From NCBI RefSeq assembly GCF_031128465.2, contig NZ_CP155618.1, forward strand, positions 1,497,501 to 1,561,500: a DNA stretch of 64,000 nt, in the 5' to 3' direction. Below are positions 1 through 8,076 of the stretch, in pieces. The notes below the pieces were generated by a model, which saw only the letters and a list, made by a program, of their open reading frames with translations, had not been told where the DNA came from and made no database searches. The first letter of the stretch is position 1; each line of letters starts with the position of its first letter. The DNA is from Mariniflexile litorale. GTDB taxonomy: Bacteria > Bacteroidota > Bacteroidia > Flavobacteriales > Flavobacteriaceae. The position numbers and the translations under genes are program-made.

Positions 1-1168
1 AGGTGATACGGTTTATGGTATTGGCTGGTTGCCTTTAGGTGGCTATGTTAAAATAGCAGGGATGATAGATGAAAGCATGGATACTGAGCAAATGGCACTA
101 CCACCCCAACCATGGGAATTTCGTTCAAAACCTGCATGGCAGCGGTTAATTATTATGCTTGGAGGAGTTACGGTTAATTTTATTCTTGCATTCTTTTTAT
201 TTATGATGATGTTACTGGTTTGGGGAACAAATTACTCAACAAAAGATGATATTAAATACGGTTTTGGAATTGCAAAAACTTTAGAGTCTTACGGTTTTCA
301 GCAAGGAGATAGAATTATATCTGTTGATGGAAAGCCATATAAAGACCTTTCAATAGACATTAATAAATACATAATGTTTAGAGAAGTTGGGAATATTAAA
401 GTGGAACACCCTGACGGAACAGTCGCTGATATACAACTTCCTGAAGATATTGGTACAAAACTTTTTGAAGCAGGAGATATACCAGCTATAGCACCCCGTT
501 ACCCTTTCCAATTAGATTCAGTGTCTAAAGATTCACCAGCAGATAAATCTGGATTGAAAGCAATGGACAAAATCATTTCTGTTAATGGACAACCAATAAC
601 ATATTATTCCGATTTAACTTATCAAATTAAAAATAATACTAAGGAAAATTTAGTTTTAGAAGTTGAACGTAATAATGAAATTAAAAATTTGACTATTACT
701 CAAAATGAAGATAAAACGATAGGGATAGTTTCTACAATAGCCGATTTAGACTATATTAAGTTAAACAAAAGAGAATATACTTTTTCAGAAAGTATAACAG
801 GAGGGTTAAGCCAGGGTTATTGGGAAGTTAAAGACTACTTAGCTCAGTTTAAATATATTTTCACCAAAAAAGGGGCGTCTCAAATTGGTGGGTTTGCAGC
901 TATTGGCAACATGTTCCCAGCAACTTGGAATTGGCATGCCTTTTGGTATTTAACAGCTTTTTTATCTATTATGCTAGGTGTTTTAAATTTATTACCCATA
1001 CCTGCTTTAGATGGCGGCCATGTGATGTTCTTACTTTATGAGATGGTGTCTGGAAGAAAACCTGGAGACAAGTTTATGGAGTATGCACAAATGGTAGGAT
1101 TCTTTATATTAATAGCTTTAGTTTTATTTGCGAATGGTAACGATATTTTTAAGGCAATTTTTAATTAA
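1..1168 (+). CDS. rseP: RseP-type site-2 intramembrane zinc metalloprotease (5' truncated)
   Basis: The reading frame is open from base 2, so the gene begins before the window and the N-terminal HExxH zinc site is not visible. Visible parts: a first membrane segment (IIMLGGVTVNFILAFFLF), two PDZ-like stretches in the middle (a clear one around SPADKSGLKAMDKIISVNG), and the C-terminal S2P motif NLLPIPALDGGH, whose Asp is the third zinc ligand in this family, followed by a last membrane helix. Family members cut membrane-bound anti-sigma factors or remnant signal peptides at the inner membrane. The tRNA gene follows with its own promoter. Assignment is secure; the physiological substrate here is unknown. 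Confidence 0.95.
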   Translation, partial: GDTVYGIGWLPLGGYVKIAGMIDESMDTEQMALPPQPWEFRSKPAWQRLIIMLGGVTVNFILAFFLFMMMLLVWGTNYSTKDDIKYGFGIAKTLESYGFQQGDRIISVDGKPYKDLSIDINKYIMFREVGNIKVEHPDGTVADIQLPEDIGTKLFEAGDIPAIAPRYPFQLDSVSKDSPADKSGLKAMDKIISVNGQPITYYSDLTYQIKNNTKENLVLEVERNNEIKNLTITQNEDKTIGIVSTIADLDYIKLNKREYTFSESITGGLSQGYWEVKDYLAQFKYIFTKKGASQIGGFAAIGNMFPATWNWHAFWYLTAFLSIMLGVLNLLPIPALDGGHVMFLLYEMVSGRKPGDKFMEYAQMVGFFILIALVLFANGNDIFKAIFN

Positions 1169-1186
1169 AATTTTTTGAAAAAATGT

Positions 1187-1216
1187 TTGCAGTAACTAAA
1201 AAGATATATATATTTG
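1187..1216 (+). promoter_or_regulatory. Bacteroidota-type promoter for tRNA-Asn
   Basis: TTG at 1187-1189 and TATATTTG at 1209-1216 are separated by 19 bp, which fits the Bacteroidota primary-sigma consensus (TTG / TAnnTTTG). The tRNA starts 27 bp after the -7 box. Confidence 0.75.
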
Positions 1217-1242
1217 CGCTCGCTTAGGCGAAAAACAAACAC

Positions 1243-1316
1243 TCCTCCTTAGCTCAGTTGGTTAGAGCATTTGACTGTTAATCAAAGGGTCCTTGGTTCG
1301 AGCCCAAGAGGGGGAG
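1243..1316 (+). tRNA. tRNA-Asn (anticodon GTT)
   Basis: A full cloverleaf can be drawn. The acceptor TCCTCCT pairs with AGGGGGA (one T-G pair). The D arm is AGCTCAGTTGGTTAGAGCA. The anticodon stem TTTGA/TCAAA encloses CTGTTAA with anticodon GTT. The T arm is CTTGG-TTCGAGC-CCAAG. The discriminator base is G and CCA is not encoded. Its last 12 bases belong to the direct repeat that bounds the island, so it is the integration target and was kept intact at the left end. Confidence 0.97.
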
Positions 1317-1396
1317 CAAACAACAAGAAAAAGACTTTACAGAAATGTAAGGTCTTTTTTGGTTTTATACGGTATCAACAAGGGATTTGCTGTATT
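1305..1396 (+). repeat. attL: left copy of the island attachment repeat
   Basis: Bases 1305-1389 are identical to 20547-20631 (85 bp). The identity resumes for seven more bases (1390-1396 with 24088-24094) once the IS insertion at 20632-24079 and its target duplication are removed in thought, giving 92 bp. The repeat starts in the 3' end of tRNA-Asn (last 12 bases) and covers the terminator. This is the classical product of a tyrosine integrase using a tRNA 3' end. Confidence 0.93.
1330..1360 (+). terminator. Rho-independent terminator of tRNA-Asn, inside attL
   Basis: A 12-bp stem (AAAGACTTTACA with TGTAAGGTCTTT, one G-T pair) closes a GAAA tetraloop and is followed by a T tract. An identical copy occurs at 20572-20602 because the attachment repeat spans it. 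Confidence 0.85.
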
Positions 1397-1452
1397 CTCA
1401 ACATTAACTACATTTTCTATTAAATGCCAACTTGCCAAGTTTTTTTGTGGAA

Positions 1453-1497
1453 AAAGTGCCTATATAGGTGCCTAATGATTTTTAAAAGGTGCCTAAT
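1453..1497. promoter_or_regulatory. Short direct repeats next to attL (possible integrase/excisionase arm sites)
   Basis: AGGTGCCTAAT occurs at 1466-1476 and 1487-1497, exactly 21 bp apart (two helical turns), with a related AAGTGCCTAT starting at 1454. They lie just inside the island end, between attL and the first gene, where arm-type binding sites of tyrosine recombinases and their excision factors usually sit. The role is inferred from position and spacing. Confidence 0.4.
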
Positions 1498-1506
1498 CGA
1501 TTTAAA

Positions 1507-2793
1507 TTAATTATTTAGTAAGTAGTTTAAATTTTCCTTCCATTTGATGAATCCTTCTTTATTGCTGGAGTGTCTAATGAGATTAAATCTTGCTGAATCT
1601 GGGAGGATATTGTTTTTTTTATTCACCTCATTTTTAAATTCCTGTCTACCAATTTTGCTTATTAAATTTATATTTTCTTCTACAATTTCAATAGAATTAT
1701 TAAAATTATTAGAAATACTCCAAAGATAAGTGGCATGTGAATTTAAAAGTTCCCAACAATAATGAATTTTTTTATCACTTATTATAGTAAATAAGAATCC
1801 AAAATTTGGTTTTAGTGTAAATTTAATTTTATTATTATCATTTTGTTTTAAACCCGATAAGTAAACAAGTTGTCGCTTGTTTTTAATATGCTTATCTTTT
1901 ACAAAGAAGCCTATTAACTCCTGTTCATTTTCGTTAAATAAACTGTTTATTGGGTTAATATCTAATTTGTCAAAAAGCTCATCAAGGTTAAGAAGCTGTT
2001 TAGAGTTTTCTTCTGAAGTTAATTTTATTATTCTATTAAATTCTATTTGCTTTACTTTTTCAACAATTGAAGAGTCTATTTTTGTAATTTCCGGAGAAGA
2101 AATGTTTTCAAATTCAGTTTTATTGTATTCTAAAATTATAGTACCAATAACTTCAAATGTTTTTCTTTTAAACACTTTTGGAAAATAGTATTTTATGTAA
2201 TCAAATTCTTTTTTTATCTCATTGTTTAAAATCTCAAATTCAACTGTTTTTGATAATTCAGGTATCCCTGCGTCGAATTTCACACTACCATCTAAGAATT
2301 TAGCATCTTTGAAATGTACAGTCGTGTTAAAATCTATACTTTCTTTCCTATTAACGGAGTATTGTGGTTTGTAATTAGGTTTATTGACATTTTCAACACC
2401 TTCAAATTCAACTTGATTAGTGCTAAAATTATTGTCTTCGTAATATGAATCTTCATCAACTATACCTTTAAAAGACACCTTTTTGTAATGTGTAAATTGA
2501 GGCTCAAGTAAATTCCATTTTAGGTTTTCAAAATAAATCTTTTTCAAACCAGTGTTGTTTTTTGTTTGACTTTTGAATTCATCTATTTTGTGACTGTTAT
2601 AATCAATAATATTTAGAATTAATACTTTGTCACTTGGGTCATATTTTTTTATTTCTACTTCCCATAATATTTCCATTTGGGGCTTGAACTTAAAATTATC
2701 TAAACTTGGAAAATTACTTTGTTCAAAGCTTATATAATCGTTTTGTGTATAATATATACTATGCCTAACAATTTTTAAAATTCTGCTTTCCAT
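1507..2793 (-). CDS. Unknown 428-aa cytoplasmic protein at the island left end
   Basis: I do not recognise this family. The protein is lysine-, asparagine- and glutamate-rich and has no signal peptide or membrane helix. No nuclease, kinase or nucleotide-binding motif is visible. A compact hydrophobic/aromatic patch (KIHYCWELLNSHATYLWSIS) lies near residue 345-365, and a basic C-terminal stretch follows. It is transcribed away from the integrase, with the integrase ATG 60 bp from its start in divergent orientation. The position between attL and int is a typical place for island cargo. Start chosen at ATG 2793. Confidence 0.75.
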   Translation of the reverse strand: MESRILKIVRHSIYYTQNDYISFEQSNFPSLDNFKFKPQMEILWEVEIKKYDPSDKVLILNIIDYNSHKIDEFKSQTKNNTGLKKIYFENLKWNLLEPQFTHYKKVSFKGIVDEDSYYEDNNFSTNQVEFEGVENVNKPNYKPQYSVNRKESIDFNTTVHFKDAKFLDGSVKFDAGIPELSKTVEFEILNNEIKKEFDYIKYYFPKVFKRKTFEVIGTIILEYNKTEFENISSPEITKIDSSIVEKVKQIEFNRIIKLTSEENSKQLLNLDELFDKLDINPINSLFNENEQELIGFFVKDKHIKNKRQLVYLSGLKQNDNNKIKFTLKPNFGFLFTIISDKKIHYCWELLNSHATYLWSISNNFNNSIEIVEENINLISKIGRQEFKNEVNKKNNILPDSARFNLIRHSSNKEGFIKWKENLNYLLNN

Positions 2794-2853
2794 TTGTTGG
2801 TTATTATCGGGTGGTGAAAAACTTGTACTAAAATAAATCTTAATTTAATAAAA

Positions 2854-4047
2854 ATGAAAATACTATTTATAATAAAAAATAAATCTAATTTTAATAATAA
2901 GGGAAAATGCCCGTTAGTTTGTAGGATTACCTTAGATAAAATCAGAAAAGAATTCTCAACAGGTCAATTTGTAAACCCAAAAAATTGGGACAGTAAAAAA
3001 CAAATTGTTAAACCACCAGAACCCGATATAGATTATATAAATAATCAACTAAGCCTTATTAAGACAAAAATTAATAAGGCTTTTTTATTGCTTCAAGTTA
3101 AAGAAGAAGCCATTACAGTAGAAGCTATTTACAGCCTTTATTTAGGCAAGAAAACTCAAAAAGAATATAATGTAGTTGAGTATTTTGGAATGTACTTAAG
3201 CAAGCTTAAAACGCTAATTGGTATTGATATTAAAGAAGTGACCTGGAATAAGTTTGATTATGTTAAAACAGATATTCATGCCTTTATTAAATGGAAGTTT
3301 AAAGTTAATGATATGCCTTTAAAAAAGCTAGAAGCTAACTTTTTAACAGAGTTAGAATACTATTTAAAGGTGAAGGAGAAGAAATTGAAGCAAGTAACTA
3401 TCAACAAGAAAATCCAACGCTTCAGAAAAGTAGTAAAAGTTGCTGTTGCAGAAAACTTCTTAGATAAAGACCCATTCATACTTTACAAAACCAAAACGGT
3501 TAAAATAGAGGTTGTTTTTCTAACTCCAGAAGAACTAAAAAAACTGGAAGAACATGAGTTTTCACAACTTAGATTGCAGTTTGTTAAAGATTTATTTGTG
3601 TTCTGCTGTTATACGGGATTGCCATATAGGGAACTAATGGATTTAAAGTATTCTAATATTGTTAAAGGATTTGATGGTAACAAATGGATTAAGATAAAAC
3701 GTGAAAAAACATCTAAAGCATTATCAATACCATTACTTCCTAAAGCTCTTGAAATTATGGAACGCTATGGAAGTAGTGAAAAATACGTGTTTGCCAGAAT
3801 AAGTAATCAGAGATATAACTCCTATTTAAAAGAAATAGCTGCTATTATTGGAGTTGATAAAAATTTTACTACTCATATGGCTAGAAGAACTTTTGCCTCT
3901 TCTGTATTGCTTTATAATGATGTACCTATGGAAATCGTAAGTGAACTGTTAGGGCATAGTAATATGAAAGTAACGCAAGATAGCTATGGCAAAGTGGTTC
4001 AGAAAAAAATTAGTTTAGAGATAGATAGATTGAAGGGAAGCGGTTAG
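2854..4047 (+). CDS. int: Tyrosine-type site-specific integrase
   Basis: This 397-aa protein has the Bacteroidota integrase layout: an N-terminal arm-binding region (about 1-100, beginning with the GKCPLVCRITLDK strand), a SAM-like core-binding domain (about 105-205) and a C-terminal catalytic domain. Catalytic residues are R259 in TGLPYRE, a basic K near 285, H341 and R344 in HMARR, H368 in LLGHSN, and nucleophile Y378 in TQDSYGKV. Unlike IntDOT-like enzymes, which lack the first arginine, R259 is present here. It most likely recombines the 92-bp att repeat at tRNA-Asn to integrate and excise the island. Confidence 0.94.
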   Translation: MKILFIIKNKSNFNNKGKCPLVCRITLDKIRKEFSTGQFVNPKNWDSKKQIVKPPEPDIDYINNQLSLIKTKINKAFLLLQVKEEAITVEAIYSLYLGKKTQKEYNVVEYFGMYLSKLKTLIGIDIKEVTWNKFDYVKTDIHAFIKWKFKVNDMPLKKLEANFLTELEYYLKVKEKKLKQVTINKKIQRFRKVVKVAVAENFLDKDPFILYKTKTVKIEVVFLTPEELKKLEEHEFSQLRLQFVKDLFVFCCYTGLPYRELMDLKYSNIVKGFDGNKWIKIKREKTSKALSIPLLPKALEIMERYGSSEKYVFARISNQRYNSYLKEIAAIIGVDKNFTTHMARRTFASSVLLYNDVPMEIVSELLGHSNMKVTQDSYGKVVQKKISLEIDRLKGSG

Positions 4048-4053
4048 CTTCCC
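4035..4053 (+). terminator. Hairpin over the integrase stop codon
   Basis: A perfect 7-bp stem GGGAAGC / GCTTCCC with loop GGTTA overlaps the TAG stop of int. A weak pyrimidine-rich tail follows. It lies between the convergent int and FRG genes. Confidence 0.5.
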
Positions 4054-4103
4054 ATCTTATTCTCCTTTACAATATCTTACTTTTATTTGTTTCTTGATTT
4101 TTT

Positions 4104-5096
4104 TTATATTGAACTGTCTAAAAACTCTTCAATTAGTAAATTACAGTAACTGTTTAAGTGTGGATATATATAGCTTTTATCAATGTTTTTTTTTTTGATA
4201 CTCCTTCTTATATATTCTCCTAAATCTTTTTTAATATCAAAACAAAAAAAAGGTTTTAATTTTAAATTATTTCCATTTTCATTATGATTTGTGTTAAAGC
4301 AATCCTCTAGTGGTTTATTTGGAAATGGATTAAAAATAAAAAGACCTTGTTGTGGTATAATATTTTGATTATAAATTGTTGTTATAGGTCTTTCATCTCT
4401 AAAGCTGTTTTTAGGCTGCATTTTGTTTTCAAAATCAGAAAGGTAGAAAATAGAATTTTTATTCTTTTCCCAATCATAAAAAGAGCTTAATCTCGGAAAA
4501 CTTCCATATGTAAAGTCAATCAAATTATTTAATTCATTATGTTTTTGAAAGTTTTTGTCTATAAAATAAATTGAAAAATATTTATCTATTTCATTGTTTG
4601 ATGCTGTAGGAGTTGCTCTTTCTGTAGCAAAAAATAGCGCAACATCCAAGTCATATGTAAAATCCATAAGAGGGGTTGGTGCTCCATAATGTTGAAGAAT
4701 GCTTAATATTGGAAAATCTCTTTGATTTGCTTTTAAATTATAATATTCAAAAATTTTATTGAATAATTTTTTATCACGTGCTTTTAAAATGAATTCGTTA
4801 ATAAATTCCAAATATGACCTGGGAAGCCACCATTGTTCAACTTCATTCGTTATCCAAAATCTTTGAGCTGAATTGTATAATTTATATTTAGCCTCGCCCA
4901 TTCCTCTGAAAATAAAATCACTATTTATTTTTAAGTCTTTATTTTCATCGATTTTTACTTTATCTTTAATTTGATTTTGTAATAATTTATATAAATTATT
5001 AAACTCCTCAATGGTGTCAATTTTAGTATATTTCTCAAAATATGCAAAACTCTCCCTCTTTTCAGTAAAATCTTTATAATTTGGTAATAATCCCAT
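4104..5096 (-). CDS. FRG-domain protein
   Basis: This 330-aa protein carries the FRG domain: FIFRGMGEAKYKL at residues 61-73 (FRG itself at 63-65) and LQHYGAPTPLMDFTYDLDV at 134-152, followed by the hydrophobic ALFFAT strand. The biochemical activity of FRG domains is not established; they are common in mobile elements and defence neighbourhoods. There is no signal peptide or membrane helix, so it acts in the cytoplasm. It is the last gene of a minus-strand operon, 69 bp after the adenine methyltransferase. It could be the effector of the module, but that is inference. Confidence 0.88.
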   Translation of the reverse strand: MGLLPNYKDFTEKRESFAYFEKYTKIDTIEEFNNLYKLLQNQIKDKVKIDENKDLKINSDFIFRGMGEAKYKLYNSAQRFWITNEVEQWWLPRSYLEFINEFILKARDKKLFNKIFEYYNLKANQRDFPILSILQHYGAPTPLMDFTYDLDVALFFATERATPTASNNEIDKYFSIYFIDKNFQKHNELNNLIDFTYGSFPRLSSFYDWEKNKNSIFYLSDFENKMQPKNSFRDERPITTIYNQNIIPQQGLFIFNPFPNKPLEDCFNTNHNENGNNLKLKPFFCFDIKKDLGEYIRRSIKKKNIDKSYIYPHLNSYCNLLIEEFLDSSI

Positions 5097-5165
5097 TTTT
5101 TGGTTTTTTAATTAACTTAAGGCATTTGAACTTAATTTGAACCTTGTGTTTAAGCACTTATTCCA

Positions 5166-6068
5166 CTATTTCTCATAGACAATGTTTACCTTAGTTTTTT
5201 CTTTCTTCAGTTTGAATTTTATTGGATTCCAATCTTGATTTTTCGGTTGTATAATGCTATCACTGAAAAATAATATCTCTTTGCCCTCTCTTATTTCATA
5301 AGCGGTATGCTTAAAAGTAAATTCCTTTTTTTTACATTCAGAATACAGTTTTTGAATTTCAGGAACATTATCATAAGATACAATCCATTTAATATTTTCA
5401 ATAGTCTTAATCTTTTCACTAACCAAATAATGATTTTTATTTTCATAATGGTTCATATATAGACTACTTGCTTTTAAATAGTATGGTGGGTCGAAATAAA
5501 ACAAAATATTTTCATTCTCCGCCTCTCGTTGGATTTTATCAATTAACTTCACTGCATCTTTTTTATAAAGACGAATATTTTTTTTTTGTTGTGCTATTAC
5601 TTTTATTCTTTTAATTAAATCTTTTTTATTAAACCTACAGTCCATAAGATAATTACCGTTTTGCTCGATACCACCCATTACACCTGCATTGATAATTCCT
5701 GACCTATTTGTACGATTCAAATAAAAAGTTGAAAAACCTAATGTTAGTAAATCAGCCGTTTTTTTATTGTCTTGAACATCTTTTTGTTTTTTCCATTCGT
5801 AAATAGATAATTCAGCATTTTCAATCATCTTACATAATTTACTGGTATTATTCAAAACGGAATGCCAAAAAGCATAAATAGCTCTGTCTCTATCATTTAT
5901 TGTTATTTTTTGAACAAATCCTTCTATTAATAGAAATAAAGCAACTGAAGCACCCCCAGAGTACGGTTCAACATAATGCCCATTAATATTGTTATCAATG
6001 CAAATTTTTGCAATAAATGCTGACAACTTGTTTTTCCCGCCTGGGTATCTTAAAGGTGAATAATACAT
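5166..6068 (-). CDS. Dam-family (D12 class) DNA adenine N6-methyltransferase
   Basis: This 300-aa enzyme transfers a methyl group from S-adenosylmethionine to the N6 of adenine. Motifs: YPGGK at 8-12 and EPYSGGASVAL at 34-44 (SAM binding), FYLNRTNRSG at 115-124 (typical of the Dam family) and catalytic DPPY at 193-196. No cognate restriction endonuclease is recognisable beside it. Its ATG overlaps the TAA of the upstream ParB-like gene (TAATG), so the two are translationally coupled. The target site cannot be read from sequence. It may mark self DNA for the module or act as an orphan methylase. Confidence 0.93.
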   Translation of the reverse strand: MYYSPLRYPGGKNKLSAFIAKICIDNNINGHYVEPYSGGASVALFLLIEGFVQKITINDRDRAIYAFWHSVLNNTSKLCKMIENAELSIYEWKKQKDVQDNKKTADLLTLGFSTFYLNRTNRSGIINAGVMGGIEQNGNYLMDCRFNKKDLIKRIKVIAQQKKNIRLYKKDAVKLIDKIQREAENENILFYFDPPYYLKASSLYMNHYENKNHYLVSEKIKTIENIKWIVSYDNVPEIQKLYSECKKKEFTFKHTAYEIREGKEILFFSDSIIQPKNQDWNPIKFKLKKEKTKVNIVYEK

Positions 6069-7543
6069 TAATTTTCTTTTATGTCTAGAAGTTCTTCAAA
6101 TAAAGGAAAAAGTAAATCCCAAAAGTTATTTAAATAACGGTTATTTAAATAGTGAGTGTTTTCACTATGAACATAACCATTCAAGACATCAAGACTTAAC
6201 TCATTTTTTGGATTTAGGACTTTATTAATAATGTCCTGTGATTTGCCGTTGACTTTAGTTTTAATAAATTCAAGTCGTTTACTTAAATTGATATTTTTTA
6301 TACCTGCATTATCAGGATAATGTCCACATAAATGGCCAATCAAACCTTCACTTTTTAAATAATTCAAAACGGCCAGGTCTAAAAAAATTCTAATAGATGC
6401 AGCGACCGAATTATTATATTTTAATGGGATTAACTTTAATTCATTAAAAAGCTCATTAAGTCTATAGCTCGAAGAATTTAAAGAATAAATATCCAAGATT
6501 AATCGAGATCTGTTAGGATTGTTTTTAATTACAATTGGAGGAAGAGTAGGCGTTGAGGGTGTGATGTCAATTGACGGAACTTCTAATTCAGTATCAGTAG
6601 TATCACTATCAGTAGTTTCTATTACTTCATTGATTACTTCATCAAAATTTACTAACGGCAAACTTTCTAAAATTTTGTCAAAGTTTGTAGTAATTGTTCT
6701 TGTGTCAATTTTTAACTCTGAATCTTTATTTACAATATGTTTGATTAATTCTGAGTAGGCATTTAAAAAACCTATTTTGTGTTTAAACACTAATTCTATT
6801 CCGTCAAAATCTAAACCCCATTTTTCTTTTGCATCTTTATTTGAAAAGAATCTTTCTAAAATAGAAATAGGAAACTTATAGGAAATAGCATTCTCGTACT
6901 CTTCTTCAGTTAGTTTGTTTTTTACTTCATTTTGCTTAACCAAGTCTTTGATTTTTAGAATTCTAATAAAACCTTCCAAATCACTTTTGCTCATTTTGGT
7001 AATAGACATTATTTTTATAATGTCTCCATTGTATTTGTCGTATAATTCTGAAATCCATCTTTGTTGTTGTACCCTTGACCAAGATTGTTGTAATGATGAT
7101 GTACTATTTCTTTGGTTTATATACCATTCAGCCTCTTCAAATGTTGGTGCAACATTTACCAAAATTTTTTCAATACTACTTAGATCAATTTTAGCGGATT
7201 GGGTTCTGATGAACGCTCTGATACCTTTTGGAGCTTTATGAGGTTCACGAAGAAGTTTAAGTGCTAACACCCTTCTATTTCCTTCGGCAACATAATATTT
7301 TTCATTTTCTAAGTTCTTCCAAACAACTACTGGGTCTGCAGGTATAAAACCATCTTCAGTAATTGATTTAATTAATTTAAAAAATTGCTTTTTATCTGAA
7401 TCTTCAGATGTAAAATCTTCCGCAAAATCACTAATTTGTATGTGAGTTTCTTCTGGATTTAATCTCGGATTATCAGGCCAAAGCCTAAGCTGGTCTACAG
7501 AACGAGGTGTCTTTTTATTCAACCATTCATTATTTTTACTCAT
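6068..7543 (-). CDS. ParB-like N-terminal domain protein, first gene of the MTase/FRG operon
   Basis: The 491-aa protein opens with a ParB/Srx-type domain (about 14-110): SVDQLRLWPDNPRLNP, then EGNRRVLALKLL at 87-98, the conserved nucleotide-binding/nuclease box of this fold. A helical region with an HTH-like stretch follows (about 155-200). A low-complexity Thr/Pro/Asp linker spans about 305-335. The C-terminal helical domain has a conserved-looking NGYVHSENT patch near 460. There are no partition partners (ParA) or parS-like sites, so chromosome or plasmid partition is unlikely. A DNA-binding or CTP/ATP-dependent nuclease role with the methyltransferase is plausible. Confidence 0.85.
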   Translation of the reverse strand: MSKNNEWLNKKTPRSVDQLRLWPDNPRLNPEETHIQISDFAEDFTSEDSDKKQFFKLIKSITEDGFIPADPVVVWKNLENEKYYVAEGNRRVLALKLLREPHKAPKGIRAFIRTQSAKIDLSSIEKILVNVAPTFEEAEWYINQRNSTSSLQQSWSRVQQQRWISELYDKYNGDIIKIMSITKMSKSDLEGFIRILKIKDLVKQNEVKNKLTEEEYENAISYKFPISILERFFSNKDAKEKWGLDFDGIELVFKHKIGFLNAYSELIKHIVNKDSELKIDTRTITTNFDKILESLPLVNFDEVINEVIETTDSDTTDTELEVPSIDITPSTPTLPPIVIKNNPNRSRLILDIYSLNSSSYRLNELFNELKLIPLKYNNSVAASIRIFLDLAVLNYLKSEGLIGHLCGHYPDNAGIKNINLSKRLEFIKTKVNGKSQDIINKVLNPKNELSLDVLNGYVHSENTHYLNNRYLNNFWDLLFPLFEELLDIKEN

Positions 7544-8076
7544 TTGCTATTTTATTGCCGTTTTTAAAAATACTTTTACAATTTTGAAATGATGTGTTAT
7601 TTTAAAATCTCAGTATTTTTGTATTAAAATACACCATAAATGTAAATAAAAAATATTATTAAGCTACATCAGAGCAAAGATTTATATATTTTAGTTTAAG
7701 ATTTTTGATTTATTTTTTAATTAATACTGGATGATTTTAAATGGTAGTTAAGGCTCATTTTTTATTAAATTTAATTATAAATCATACAATTTCACATCTG
7801 ATGTATTAAACTCTAGCACCAATCGCAAATGCAATTAGTTTTCCTGTATGTCCAACATCATAAATGGGATAATCATTTAGAGTTCTTTACCGCCTTTCAT
7901 TAAAAGTCTTTAATTTGAATTATAGGTTAAAATTTTGTTTTATCGTTTAACAAATCTCAATTACTATTAGTTTTTTATTAATAAATTAATTGCTTGAGCA
8001 ATCCTTTAGTTCTAAAATTTAATTATTATTTAAGTTTAGTAACTCGTAAAAGATTTGTCAAAAAAGTATTGAACTA
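7544..8076. other. AT-rich intergenic region with a decayed coding remnant
   Basis: This is a 533-bp gap between two minus-strand cassettes. On the minus strand, 7806-7877 reads as 23 sensible residues ending in a stop (DYPIYDVGHTGKLIAFAIG within it). A short MKGGKEL frame just upstream is offset by one frame, as if a small deletion separated them. The rest is AT-rich with stops in all frames. It should also hold the promoter of the ParB operon, but I see no convincing TTG/TAnnTTTG pair. Confidence 0.5.

Noticed and set aside
1293-1475. 60-codon plus-strand frame over the tRNA end and attL
   Set aside because: It overlaps the tRNA, terminator and attachment repeat, and the same bases recur at attR without a gene.
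5166-6068. Classical restriction-modification pair
   Set aside because: No endonuclease motif (PD-(D/E)xK, HNH or GIY-YIG) could be seen in the adjacent FRG or ParB-like proteins; the GIY-YIG gene is 13 kb away and of homing type.
6068-7543. Plasmid-type ParB partition gene
   Set aside because: No ParA, no parS-like repeats, and the gene is coupled to a methyltransferase instead.
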